From positions 310,001-374,000 of the forward strand of contig NW_026570252.1 in assembly GCF_019649055.1 (NCBI RefSeq): a stretch of DNA of 64,000 nt, given 5' to 3'. Shown here in pieces: positions 1 to 13,500 of this stretch. This DNA is from Paramacrobiotus metropolitanus (Eukaryota; Tardigrada; Eutardigrada; Parachela; Macrobiotidae). A program made the translations under genes and the position numbers. The notes beneath the pieces are model-generated. The model did not search any database, had not been told where the DNA came from, and saw only the letters and a list, made by a program, of their open reading frames with translations. Each line of letters starts with the position of its first letter. The first letter of the stretch is position 1.

Positions 1-1060
1 ACTGATCTGCTCAGCGTGTCTGATAAGCTAGCAGTCCGAAGCAAACGGAATAAGTACCGAACCGACTAACTTTATTGTTAATTTTACCAGCAGCAATCAG
101 AGTATGCAGTTGCACCCGTAATAAACGCAACTGATAAAAGGAGCTCGCTGAGATGTTGGAATTTTCGAGTATGCGGAAAACCCGTGGCTAAATTTCTAGT
201 AGCAGAAGTCATGAAATGCGAGCTACGACTCCTCATTCTAACGAGCATCCCTCACTCCTATTGACGAAATATCCGGCACTGATCATTGGTCACCAGGGCG
301 GTATTGCGCAATTGTTTCTGGGTTTACAGATATAAGAGTCTAGTCTGTATTTTGGAGAAACATAGTGATGCATAATATTTGGCATATTTTTCAGCAGGCA
401 GTAGGCAAATTTTTTGTGCCTCTCAGCTTTTACTTCTGGAAAAATCAATTGTGTGTTTTTCTGATAAAAGGGAATCCGCATTGATCCATGACCCCGCGGG
501 CCGGTCATGGGACACCGAGACGAGCAACTGGGGAGCTGCCATGATGTCGCTCCTCCCGCGCTTTATCAGCGAAACGTGGGCCGGGATTAACATCGTCCGC
601 TGAAGGCGCTGCTTTTCCACATAATCTTCGTACAAGTATTTACCCAATTCGTTATTGCAACGCTTGGTGTTCCTTTGTTTTGCGAGATGCACGATACCGA
701 GTAGCTGCCGATGGCCTGATTTGTGTTACTGGTTATGTAACGGGGCGAAAATGACGTAAAAGCTGTACGACAAATTTCGGCTTGAATTACAACTCTGCTG
801 TATCGACTGTAAACAACATATTTTATGGTGTCACGACCTGGCGTATAGTTTATTAGCAGCCAGGGAGCTGCTCGAAGGCAGACTAAATATCGTAACACAT
901 CTGACAGCCACAATGGCAACTACTGTTGCCATGCCACTGCGTCACAATGGGATACAATTTTTCCACACCATACTTTGATTATTTCTGTTTCTGTTTAAGG
1001 AAAACGGCCCGGTGCATTTTTATGAAAAAGGGTGCCATAAATGGGATACATACACTAATT
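1..1060. other. No gene recognised
   Basis: Only short open frames in all six frames, with no splice-consistent chain, no recognisable domain and no clear repeat. I treat this stretch as intergenic. Confidence 0.5.
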
Positions 1061-1062
1061 CG

Positions 1063-1515
1063 CGCACTTCGAATCACTTTTTGTAATGCTTTATGTCATT
1101 CTAAAGCTAAATGATTTGTATAGTGTGTTCTGAAAACCGTTTGCGAGCGCAACACCCGGTTGCCGAGATATGGCGAACAAAAATGGGTGAAGCGTTTAAA
1201 TGCATTCTTGTGTACCAAAAGTCTGGTTATTACCCGATCTTCTTGATACTTTGCTGCGAAAGACATATGGCCATAAAGTCGAAAGTGAGCTACTATCAGA
1301 TACCTTTGCATTTGTATCCGATTTTAAAATGAATTACAAAGATTTTGAAATCCATTTTAAAATTATTGGAAAGTGCTACGAACCTGAATTGATTCACTTT
1401 CGACTTTATGACCATGTGCCTTTTACAGCAAAGTTTCAAGAAGATCGGGTAATAACCAGACTTTTGGTACTCAACATTGCATTTAAACTTTTCACCCAAT
1501 TTAGTTCGTAAGATT
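1063..1515. mobile_element. Foldback element, copy 1 (both arms)
   Basis: The left half (about 1063-1290) and the right half (about 1390-1515) are imperfect reverse complements. For example, TACCAAAAGTCTGGTTATTA near 1212 returns inverted near 1450, and the cattatggcc-like cores around 1265 and 1410 also pair. The outer left sequence (GCGCACTT.. AATGCTTTATGTCATT, then ACCGTTTGCGAGCGCAACA near 1137) matches three other places in the window (31.93-32.24, 52.48-52.58 and 53.21-53.85 kb). There is no transposase ORF, so this is a non-autonomous hairpin element. The two arms produce mirrored short open frames that should not be taken as genes. Confidence 0.7.
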
Positions 1516-3060
1516 CATTGCGACTCAAGTAGCGCACATTTCGATGCTTTTGAGTGATTAGTAAAAAACGGTTTTATCGGGTGTCCACAAGTGCGTCCTG
1601 GTTGGCCATTAAAATTAACTGGTATCGCCAGTCCGATGAAAAGAAAATAACGCCGTAAATGGTTTCTGGTTATTACGAACATTTCTTGAGTCAATGTATG
1701 GTAACTGCGGCAGAAATTCCAAAGCCCGAGGCTGCGCTGCTTAAACCTAGATCGAGCTGGATACTGTTTTTATTTCATTACCATCACTCGTTCGTGCGTT
1801 AACACTACCGCGGCCTTGTAATTGCCTCCAGCAATTGTGGCACTATATCCGCTGTACAGCGGTTTTAATTGGAATTGATCGGCGGAAGACGGTTGTTGCG
1901 GTTAAGGAACAGAGCGGGAATTTACAGGAATTTACTATGCCTTGCGGTGAAAAGTTGCCTTGAAGAACGCGACATTTATATACGATACTGAAATAACGCA
2001 CACGCCTGGATGAATTTCCACGAATATAGTGTAATTAAAACCTCAATTTTAACTCAGCAAATAGGCGCTTTACAATGCTTTCCAAATAAACGCTTCCTTT
2101 TTTATTAAAACAATCCGTCGTACTTCGAAAAACTAGAGTGTTGGTGATCAAGCACATTATGCCGGGTTTATTAACATGTAAGTACGCCAACGCCACGGAA
2201 TCGCTCGGTATCAAATTGTCAAACATGGTTTAAAGCAGAAAGCCAACAAAGTGTTATAGACATAAAGACATCACCAGCTGATTTCCGGCTGTCGTCGTTG
2301 TGCAAACGCAATTGTCCACGCTTGAATCAACACACGCCAAACAACGCTTGTGCAAACGATGGCGATATAGCGGGCATAACCGGCCTCCCTGATCGTGTTT
2401 GCTCTCCGCCGGAATATTGCTCATGTGTAGACCGTAATGTTTGGTTTAACTTCGGGAATATATGTGCCCCATTTCGCTGTGTCCCGGTATTTTCCGGAGG
2501 CAGTAGAAAAATCACCGGAGGACGCAAATATTGTTTCTCGGTTTGTAAGGCATGTCACGTGATCAGCCGGCGTTTGTTCAGCCGACCTTGAATGGAAAAT
2601 ATTTTTTGCACTGTAATTACACAGCTGACTAGGCAGACTAATGGAACTCTGCGACGGTGCCTTATTTCGCAAGCCTATGCTTAGTTCAAGCGTTTCCAAC
2701 AAGCTGACGATGTAAATCAGTAAAAAAAATCTATTTCCAAGATTTCCGCGTTAAAAAATGCTTTACCACATTACGCACCAGATACGCCTCGCCACAAAAA
2801 TTCTTCCGTATCGGTTTACGTGTAAAAAAGTTTTGCAACTGTATAATTAGGTAAGTTTCCTTAAAAAAAATACAAGTCGTAGTAAAAAACAGAATACTAA
2901 ACTTTCATTTCGATAATAATTTGTTTAAAATCAACCTTCAACTTCCGTCAGCTGCTTTTCTTCAAGTAGCCGCTCGTAGTTATGTAAGTAAGTATTTTGT
3001 AGTTATTTTTTGCAGTTATGTAAGTTATGTAGATTGATTTTGTAGTTATGTAAGTATTTT
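1516..3060. other. No gene recognised
   Basis: AT-rich DNA with a few short open frames on both strands and no domain or splice-consistent pair. Around 2990-3060 there is a short run of repeated TTATGTAAGT-like words. I see nothing else. Confidence 0.45.
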
Positions 3061-3084
3061 TTTATGCGAAATTGGAGCAAATAT

Positions 3085-3265
3085 AGCGAAAGCTTAATAA
3101 AACGAAAGCGTAACATTAATATCGAAAGCGTAACATAGCGAAAGAGTAATAATTATAACAAAAGCGTAATAAATACTTCGAAAGCGAAATATATCGAAAG
3201 CGTATATAATGAAAGCTTAATACACTGTACAAATATAACGAAATCGTAATACATCAAAGGCATTT
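3085..3265. repeat. Degenerate tandem repeat, GAAAGCGTAATA unit
   Basis: About nine to ten imperfect copies of a unit close to CGAAAGCGTAATAAATAT follow each other with spacing of roughly 17-25 bases. The GAAAGCGTAA core is conserved and the filler varies. It is non-coding minisatellite-like sequence. Confidence 0.75.
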
Positions 3266-4200
3266 TTAGCACGCAAATCGTCTCGCTACACAACAGCCGA
3301 TTTTATTTGCACCAGATTATGCTGATGCGTTGTTTTACAACATATTTATTCGGGAGCAAAGTGATGTCCGTTATTTAAACGACGCGTGATGAAAGAGCGA
3401 TTAAACCTGCGCAGAGTAGTAATATGTATAATTGCCTGCCTCCCGCGCATCCATCCCACAGCGCACGGCAGCGCTAACCTATTGCATAATCCCGCAGTGC
3501 CGGCAGGCGCAGCGGGAGCGCGCTAGTTCATGACGGGCGCATTCGACATGTGCACAGCAACCAACTGGGAAGGATTGCCACTGGATGCGTTGAGGCGTTG
3601 TGCTGGCACACACCACTGATCACCGCCACGCACATACAGCACTGTACATCGGTTACAGACGCTAGATGAAGTTGGCAGTGTGGGTTCTGTGTGATTAACA
3701 GCAGCCGGGAGTTTATAGCGTGTTCGGTTAAATGCCGGGTTAGTGTTGATGCGTAATGAATGAAGTGTGCCGTGCACTTGTATACTGTCGATCTATCTGG
3801 CCCGTCCGGGATGCTGCCGGTGCGGGAGTTTTGTTAGGGTTACGAGCGCCGGGAATGTGTCGTTGCACTCCGCTTAATTATTGTGACAAACCGTTCTCCT
3901 TTATCTAATGGCTTCTTCATCGATCCCCGGTTAGCGATTTATCTAGTGCACTGACTCAGGGTTTGGCAACGGCTAATTTCTGGTTAATCAGTTCAACTTT
4001 TTTTCTGGATGAGGGTTAACTGGGACGTTGAAATGATTCAGCGCTTAATTCGTTACGAAAATCGGTAATACTCGTTTTTGGTTCATCTGTGTATAACGAT
4101 TTTTTAAACGCTGGTCGAATAAGCCGGTTTTTTATCTAGCCAGCGCAGGAATATTTTTAACTGTCTTTTGGTAATTTTGTCGGCTGACTGATTTCCTGTT
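3266..4200. other. No gene recognised
   Basis: No convincing coding exon and no clear repeat. It is the distal 5' flank of the downstream peptide receptor gene. Confidence 0.4.
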
Positions 4201-4204
4201 TTCG

Positions 4205-4520
4205 CAAAGCGAAGCGAGCGAAGCGACCAGCTTATATTTGCCGAAGGGAAGCAAAAATATTTTTCAGCGTTAGCTCGGAATTTCGCCGGCTATCTAATAT
4301 CGTTGTGTTGGTTTGGCGGGGCGTTTGTTTCACCTTTACTACGCGAGCGAAGCGCCTCTTCAAAACATTTATTTTTGGTCTACTCGAAGCTTTGCCGGCT
4401 GATTAATTTTCCATTATCGTTTGCAAGACGAGCGAAGCGATTGGGCAACGCGATAATTTTTCACGCAACTGCTTATAATTTTTCTTGTTTGCTCCCATTT
4501 TTGGACGAGCGAAGCGACTG
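4205..4520 (+). promoter_or_regulatory. GAGCGAAGCG motif array before the receptor start
   Basis: The word GAGCGAAGCG occurs four times, near 4213, 4343, 4430 and 4507, with an extra AAGCGAAGCG next to the first. The last three have their cores spaced about 80-90 bases apart. The array lies 70-380 bases upstream of the receptor ATG, so it falls in the 5' UTR or core promoter. The repeats and their location are seen in the sequence. A role as a transcription-factor or nucleosome-positioning site is inference; it could also be a decayed tandem repeat. Confidence 0.4.
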
Positions 4521-4585
4521 TTCAACGGCCTTTGGCGACCGCCACGATCGTATTCCGAACCCCCGTTTGATCTGCCATATCAAAA

Positions 4586-7500
4586 ATGAGCAATTTCACG
4601 GTGAACTACTTCACGGTGCCGGTAGACGCTCTCCCCGAGGACATGGTCTACGGCCTGACCAACCGCGTCATGATCGTCGTGTACAGTCTCCTCATGCTGG
4701 CCTCCCTACTGGTCAATCTCATCTTCATCAGCATCCTCATCCGCCGCCGTCACCGTACCCGCACCCACTACCTCATGATCAACCTGTGCTTATCCAACTT
4801 CTACCTGGTCCTCGTGGAGATGCCGCTGCAGATCGCCTGGAACACCAGCGTCATGTGGACCGGCAGTGACGGATTATGTCGGGCGCTGGCGTATCTCAGC
4901 ATCATCGGACTGTACGGGAACGCGTTCTTCACGGTGGCGATTGCGCTGGACCGGTGGCAGTCGATTTCGCGGACGACGACCAAGGGGAAGTTGTCGTGTT
5001 TTGAGTTGCGGAAGCAGCGGACACGGTGTATGATCGCGCTAGCGTGGATTATGGCGCATTTGTGCTCGGTACCGCAGGTATGTTGATTCGGGTGGATGTT
5101 GTAATTATGGTAGTGGGTACACTGTAATTCCGGGGTGGAGTGCGCGCTCCCGCTTCTTCCGGCGGGACAATAACCTTGTATTTACCTGAATGATAGGGTG
5201 TATTTTTGTTCAGTTTTATATCGTTAATAACATATGCGGCATTTCTTTTGCCGTTAATATACGATCAGTAAATACATATCCAAATATTTATAATTAATGA
5301 AGGAAATTCCCAAAAACTATAAGAACCTGTAATAACAGACTAACAGTAGAAGACGGCGTGTTTCTATAGTAAATATTTGAAGTAACTGTAGAACAGTTTC
5401 TCAATAAACAAGAAATACATGAAATGTACTTTCAAATAAAAAGATATTAGTTTTCCAGCAAGTAAAAAATATGCAGTATGCTTAATTAATAATTTTTTAA
5501 AATTTTTTGTCAGTTTTTGTTTATGTTTGCCTTTTTTATGTATTTTACATATTTTCACATATATTACGTATTTTTATATATTTTTTTATATTTTATATAC
5601 AGATATATTTATTTTTTATTTTTTTCTATATATTTATTTGTTTTTTATTGCCTATGGTTTTTTGTTATTATTTTCGTAATCTTTTTGTATTTTGCTTTTT
5701 CTTGTTCTTTTATATTTTAATTTTATTTTAGAAATCATTCGTTAGCGCATTTATTCAGGCATGATTCAGGTACGAATAAAAGCATGATAATTTTGTTATT
5801 GTTTTGAAAGCGATTAATACATCTGTGGCGCAGCGGAGCGTGCCGCAGCGCGTGCACTACAGTATTGTTTGTTGTGCCGTGTCTTGAGAAAACGCATTTA
5901 ATTATCCGATCATTTCCTCCGCATCAGCGCGCCGCCGCCCGGATATCCGGCGGCTTAATTCCGGGGCGCTGATGACGGGACTAGAAAACACCGTAATTAC
6001 CCGTATCAACTGTCTTAAGAACTCGACCAGGGCCATCTGCGTCCCCCCATCAAACATCCTGACTCTCGGAAACTTATTATCCGGTAGTTGCGAGCGCACG
6101 CTGTAAAACTGAGGAATTAGGAAAAGCCGGCTTTTGTTTTAAGGGGGAAATGAGCGGTAATTTGGTGGTGCTTGACGCGGGGCTATGCGATACATCCGGT
6201 ATAGCAGAGCACGGAAGTCTCGTGTCTGCAGACCGGTGATTTTTGCTAGCGTTTTTTGATTTTCGACGACGCAGCTGCGCAAGTAAAATTCGCTTCCGTT
6301 TAAAATGCAAATCTCGGCTGTTTAAATACCCGCATTAAGGAAACTTCCGTTCAAGATATCCGTTTTGGAATAATTATAAAAAAATGTCAGTAAGAAAACC
6401 CGGCAGTATCAAGATATCATCTTCTTGAATTTCTTATATTAGTATGAAAATTCCCTGTTTGGCAACCTACTTTGCCTTCGGTCCGGCAAAACTAATTTTA
6501 ATTTTCTGTAGCAATATTTACTGCTGTTTACCTGAATTCATTATTTATTTGTTTTTGTAATGGGGGACAAAATAATAAGTTTTAATTTTCTTCCTTCCCG
6601 ATTTTTTTACTTTTTTTGCCCTATTCATGCTTTTATGACAGTCATCGTTTTTGTCAACTAATACGTAAGTACTTAATTCTTTACTCGTTTTCACATATTT
6701 TGTAATACTTCATTATTTCGTTAAATGTTTAACTTTTCAGCGTCTAAACGAGAATACGTGTTTTATTTTCTCAATTTTTCCTCGTTACTTGTAATTTTTT
6801 ATGACGTTTGTTGCGTCACAATTTTTATTTAGCTGTCTGTTTTATTCGATATTAAATATTAATGTTTTTCCTATCCGATATTTTTTGCTCCACAAAAATT
6901 ATTGTAAACGCCCACAGTTGTCGAGAAGAAAAAATGTCGAACACCAGATAATAAGTCAATCACATCATCCGGGCTTAGCGCAAACCCACCCGGATCCCTG
7001 ATTATCCCAAGCCACATCCGGTCGATGTACGGCTGCAAACTCCGCCGTACACCGTCCCCAGTCGAAACGTATCGTGCTGCCTCGGCCATTAATCAATGCA
7101 CTTTTGTCCCGTCGTCTTAGTGCGATCAACAGCTGCACCTACGAATTAATACTTCTCCCGGAAGGAGCATTTCTCCCCCGGGTGCATTTAATTCTCACAG
7201 TGTCCCCCATCAACAACCAGCAGCATTAAATATTCCCGTCGAAAGGTTACTTTTGCCGGGTTCTAAAGTGCCTATCGTTCGCAACGGCGGCGTAACGCGT
7301 CGGCGGAACCGGATATTGCCACTGTAATATTCACCATACGGCTTTTTATCCAACCCTTCGATGAATATTCAAATAAGCTATCGATATGTTGACATGCATG
7401 CGTAATGGACTTTCTCCTGTTCCACAACAAAGTTGCCATATTTTTTCTATTGAACCGTCGGCCGTTCGGTTTATTGTACTCTGTACAGCCCGGCATAATC

Positions 7501-10500
7501 AAGCCAAGGGAAAATTGATTTTCCCCTAATGGACTTCGCGTACCGGCTTTTGTCTCCTTTTCTAAGGCATTGAGAAACCGGGAACACACGCTCGGCTGCG
7601 TTGTAATGCGGGGTTGTGTAAGCGGCACGCGAGATTGCCGGTTTAGCGGTGTTTGGTTCTACACGCCGGTTACAGCAAGGTGACCTTTCCCGCGGCGACA
7701 ATTTCGCGGAGAAATCAACAAACAACTTGAACCTGGTTGTTCGATTAACCCTGAACTGGAAACTAGGAACAGGGCCGCTTCAGGCCGCATTGAGCCGTTA
7801 AGGCGCTAACGTACAAACATACGTACATTTTGGATTTTTTTCAGGCTAACTTACGTATTTCCGTTGAAATCGTTTTTCTGTTCAGCGTAATTTATATTTC
7901 ACGAGAATCTCTATGCGTAAAATTTATTTTAAAAAATCCCAGGCATTCTGATGCTTGAATCAACTGCAACCGCTCGGTGTGGCAGCTTTATGAAAATTTT
8001 ATTTCAAGGAATTGTGGACACTTTATTCGTGTTTCGTTCGATTTTCGTCAGAAAAAAATAGACTGCTCTGCAAAACAAATTGGTTTTACTTATATAAAAA
8101 GATTCAGAAATCAGACCGCGTGTCGCAATGGCGGCCGCTTGGTGCGGCAGCATTATGCGAACTTTATCTTCTAAACTTTTGCAAATACCTTTTTTTTAAA
8201 TTTTTGTCACAAAAATGGCTTTTTCTGTGCAGCTGATAAAAATAAAAAAATAAAAAAATTTATTTATAGTGTTTCTTTCGGCTTTTACGAAAAGCAGAAA
8301 CTATTAACAAAACGTGAAATACATATAGTTAAGAGTTAAGGTCGGCCGCAGCGCTACTGGCATTATAGTAATTAATGCAAGTGCTGACGCTGACGGATTG
8401 CTTAGCTGCATTAGTCATACATTTTTTCCTGTGTCTGCAAAAACAATCGATCGACCGTTAAGCGATTAAGCGCGAGACGCGCGCGCCCTGACAAGAATTG
8501 TGCGGGAATATAATGTTGTACAGCGGAAGACAAGGCCAACGCTCGCGTTGTGTCTGTTTGCGTAATGGATCAGTGGAGCGTGAAAAGCGGTTAAAGAGCC
8601 AATTGTCCTTGCATTTGACATTCTGAGTGTTTCCCTTTATTTGCAATGGATCAGGCAGGACACAGAGGATTCTGGGAAGTGTCATGCCTGTTTAAATAGT
8701 TGTTCATTTTTTGGCGGAAAACTTTCCCGAAAAAATCTACCGATTTTTAAAAATTAATAGTTTGGCACAAAATTTGTTTCGGAAGATTCCAGAAACCGGA
8801 TCTAACAAATTAAACTTTTGGAAGTCTTAAAACTACCGTTATGCAAAATGAAATTTTTTCTTTAATAACACCGGTTCGACAAAAATTAATCCAAATAACC
8901 ATCAAGCGATTAAAATCGCTTTCCAGTAGAAAAAAATAAAATCGATTGATTTTTAAAGTTTGTTTACAGTACATCAAAATAGATTTTACAATTATCAATT
9001 TGCGAAAAAAAAAGTTTTGGGAACAACCAGCAGCTCATTTAGCAAATAAAAATTTAGCTAGAAATGCTAAGTAAATAAATTTTTGCTGTCGTAAAACAAC
9101 CGTTTAGTCTAAATTAGTCCGATTAATCATCAAATGACTTAAATCAGTCAACAAATTTTCGAAAAAATCAAATCGGACTAACATATACTGCGGCCATTTA
9201 TTTTAATTGAAAGTGACGATTGATTAATGCGTGCCATTAGTATTCACCGCCCTGTGTGGGCAGCACAATAGCCGACGACGCAACAAATGCAGCGTGATCA
9301 GCGCTAAGTAATCTCGCACACTGGTTAAACCCCATTCGTCGCCATCACGCAGCCCCGCGAAATTCCCCCGAAAAATTCCCGTTGGCGCGTTTCGTTTACG
9401 CGGAACAGCTGCCTGTAGACAAATACCGGCCGGCTTATTTCCGTATAGCCCTATTCCTACACCGATCCCAGGCGGCCACCTGCCTCGATTAACCGCACAG
9501 AACGGACAAAGGGGGTCCCTGGGCGGCTGCACTACCCGCTGTAATTATATTGTATACGTCTATATATACGTAATTATGTACAATGTAGGACAAAAATGAT
9601 TCAGAAAAGTAAGTGCTGCGTTCTAACGTATACTGCGCAAACCACCGCTTCGCTGTTTTTCTAGCGCTTTGGCGATTTATGCGCATTGGATGTGTTCTTG
9701 TTGCTCTCTGTTGGTTGATTTTGTTACTTAGTTTCAGAATTCCACGAAACGTCTGACCGATGTTCACATACATAATATGTAATTTACCTTGTAACCTAAT
9801 CGTACAGTCGCTCGGTTAATTGGCCACCTATAATGGGCGATGGTCGCTCAAAGTGGCCACCATTTATTAAAAATTCACCAAACCGATTTCCTTCGCTTGC
9901 TTTTTAACAACGCAATTGCACGAAAACGGTTCAAGTTAATTTAAAAATTCCAAGTACTGTGTATATAGTACGCTAATACTGAACGGGGTAAAGAAAAAAA
10001 AACGGAAAAAAATCGGTTTTTGGAATTTTTAATAAATGGTGGCCACTTTGAACAACCCTCTGCTGTTCACTTACTACATATAGCTGGCCAACCGAATGGT
10101 CGTACGGTTTTTACATTACCTATATGATAAATTTTAATTACAGTATGATTGTAATTATTAATTATTTTGTTTCTTTTATTGCACCATACTATATACAATA
10201 TATTTTATAATGCTTTTATAGTACGATTTTGTACGGTTTGAGACCTCTAATATATATACCTAATAATAATAAAGGAGAAGAAACAAGTCTACTCGGCCCG
10301 TTTCCCTATACTGCTGCCGTCACCCGCCTGGAGTGTGACGTTACGACAACACATACGGTTAAATCCCGTGCGGTACATAAGCATTGAGCACCATGTATAG
10401 CCACAACGTAAAACACCAGCCGGCTGTCATTAAAAGTAAAAGGGACTGGTTCGGCTCGACTTGTTATTCCCCTTATATACGAAGAAGATTATATTAACGT

Positions 10501-13500
10501 ATAGTAATGATTAAAATTATTATGTGGTTGCAGGCCATCATCTTTCACGTGGAGGAGCATCCCAATTACAAGAACTTTTACCAGTGCGTGACCTTTAACT
10601 ATTTTACGAAATACCAGGAAATCGCCTATAATCTGGGAATCACGTGTCTTATCTACTGTGTACCGCTGTTGGCGCTGCTCGGTTGCTCGCTGGCGATTTG
10701 GGTGTACATTCACCGGCATGCCGAGCATTACCGCTCCACGTCCGCCAGCACGACCGCGTCCAACGCATCCACGAAACGTAAGTCCATCACGGAGCAAACA
10801 GAATTCGAAAACAGATCAAAAGTATGTTCTCGAATGCAAACTGATACATGTACAGAGAGTAAGCGAAAAACTACATATGAAGAATTAAAATATACATACA
10901 GTATATGAACAGCATATAAATATGTCATATAATATAGACAAGTAAAAAAGTCCATAAAACAATTCGCAAACAGGGTAATTACGGCAAGAAAACTGATCAG
11001 TTTCCCTACAAAAACTAATAAGCGCGCGCATAAAAGCGAAGGACTTACAAGCTATTTTGAAAGGCGAAATTATTTCAAATTGAAGAAGGCGGTTACTCAA
11101 AACTTATAGTACACACTTTGTCTAGTTTACCTAAATACTGGTTTTGTATTTATTTACATGCTTTTTTAAAATATTTTCCCTAGGCTTTTTCTTTTATTTG
11201 GGGAGCACTACTGTTTGTCCTGAATATTTTAACAATGTTGTAAGATAGAGCCTCCATAATAAACTGCTATTTTTTTCTGGTTGATCGGCAATTACTATAT
11301 GACGGCCGCGAAAAGGCTTCCGGCAATTTATCTCGTTCGGCATTCGCCAATAAATTATTTCCTTTGTACCAGCGCAGTTCAACACGTGATTACAGTAACA
11401 AAATTCTTTTTAACGCACGAGGTGCGCCGAACCCGGCGAATTATCTTCCCCCGCTAATTGCTATGCCCCACATCCAGTTATACTGTATCTTACAGCACTG
11501 AACAACACCAGCAGCGCCGCGAAACGCGACAGCTGGGCCGTCAACGGGCAGCGGCCCTCCATAATCCCGCCGTCACCCTCCCTGGGCAACCGCCTCCAGG
11601 ATCGCACCATGCGTTTCCGCTGCTCCACGAAACGCCTGCTGTGCCGCGCGGAACGCCAGGCCTTCCGCTTAACCGGTAAATAACGATTAATCATTTTTCA
11701 CTCGTTTAGATAATTTAAGTTGATATTTGTACTGATTTTATTTGGCCGTGTTACACACTGTACATAAGTACAGATGTACAGTGTGTATACCCATACAAAC
11801 TTGCACCGTAATTTCAGTCGCCGAAACACAGCGAGAAGTGCAACTCCCTATTACGGCGCGCCACGCCACACTGTTGGCGGATCTACATGCATTTGAGATG
11901 GCACGATCGATCTAAATTATAAAGTATAAAATGTTCCTTTTTCTCCATTTATAATTGTCTTACATTCTGACAGGAGTGAAGTGGACATAGTGGTCGATGT
12001 AGTGTAGTGGCAGTCGTTCATAGCGCAACTGTTTGACTTTCGTGCGAAACTCGTGCTATTTGTACGCTTTACATTAGCAATTACGGCAGAAGCTTATACG
12101 GTATATGGCTGCTCGAAGCCAGCGGGCATTTCTCTACTGAAATGTTATAAAACTGTTTTATGTATTTCTCATTATATAAGATATATTCTGTAATTATGAT
12201 GTTAGCTTTTATTTTATAGTGTGTTTATAGTGTTTTATGGTGTCTTTTATTACAGTGTTTTTTATTTTAACTACGAGTAACACTTGTTTCATTTTTAAAT
12301 TATTTTCGGGTGGGTGTTCTCGAGAGTTAGAAGAGCTATTTTACTTTTTCTAATTATTGTGCTTTTAAAGTTTAAATGTAAATGCAGTGGCTTGAACAAG
12401 TTTATAATAAAGCCTACACTTTCTGACAAAATATTTTCCATTTTCTTTAGGTTTCTTAAATTAATTTTCAAAGAAAGGCAAAGGGGTACATTGTGCAATG
12501 CAAAGGTCACCCTTAGCAAGCGTAATTATGACCGGAAATGCACCGTGCATTAAACCGTCGAGAGGCGCGGTTGATCAAGCTGGCTGATTGCTTTGAATTG
12601 TCCATCGTCATTATCGACGATAATGCCATCCAGACAACGTGCAGTCCTCTCCTCTTCGATAGGTCAAGTAAACTATATATAATCCCGCAAACATCCGTTG
12701 GCAGTTTTGTTTCGTAATGAATAGAGACTGTACTTTGGCCGGTTTCTGCATGGCCACACTCTAAGAGTTACTCCGAATTGTTCAAAATATTTCGGAGGAT
12801 CGTACATTCAGATGTAATCAAGCGGAAATTGTCGGAGATTTTCTCCGTATAATCAGCGTTTCAACGCGCCGCACTTGCAGCGAAAACTTATAAGCCCCTC
12901 AAATCGGCGCATTGCCGCTTTCCCAGCTTTTATTCTACGGCGCAGCGCTGACTTGGGAACAGGAGAGCTTGTTTTTTCTCTAGACGCGTAAGGGTATCCA
13001 CCTACGCAAATTTCTACAAAGTAAAATTGTTGACCTTAGGAAAAACCAATTAATGGAGAAATGTTCTGACGCTTCAAACCGAAATTTTTAACCTAGACAC
13101 TTCCAAGACACCAAAAATGTTATACGTTAGAGAAGTCTTTGGTGCATGACTTCACAAAGAAGAACCCGCTGCACGAATTCCTTAACTTTTTACCCTCATA
13201 TTTTCATTTCTTTTTCAAAATTCTTACTTCATCGATTTTCTTCCACACTTCTTCTATCTGGTTTCTAACTTTCTGTAGGTGTTTATTTTGAAGAAATGTA
13301 GGTTTTTATCTTCTTTACTATAAAAAATATTTTACCTAAAGTTTTCTGTAGAAACTCAGATTGGCATGCGCTCATGATCAGATAAAACAAGGTGCGTCCT
13401 TCTAAGGCATAGTGCGCATACTACTGCTTCACGATGCCGGGGATCAATGCGAAAAATACGTGTTCCTCTAGGACAATTTTTAAGCTCGCTCTGAAACTGC

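Noticed and set aside
1096-1511. Mirrored ORFs of 67-103 codons on both strands
   Set aside because: Arise from the two inverted arms of the foldback element.
7272-7725. Two overlapping minus-strand ORFs of 84-118 codons in the first receptor intron
   Set aside because: No domain, no splice partners, frames overlap each other; inside an intron.
9224-9532. 102-codon minus-strand ORF in the receptor intron
   Set aside because: Composition-driven open frame in a GC-richer patch; no motif or support.
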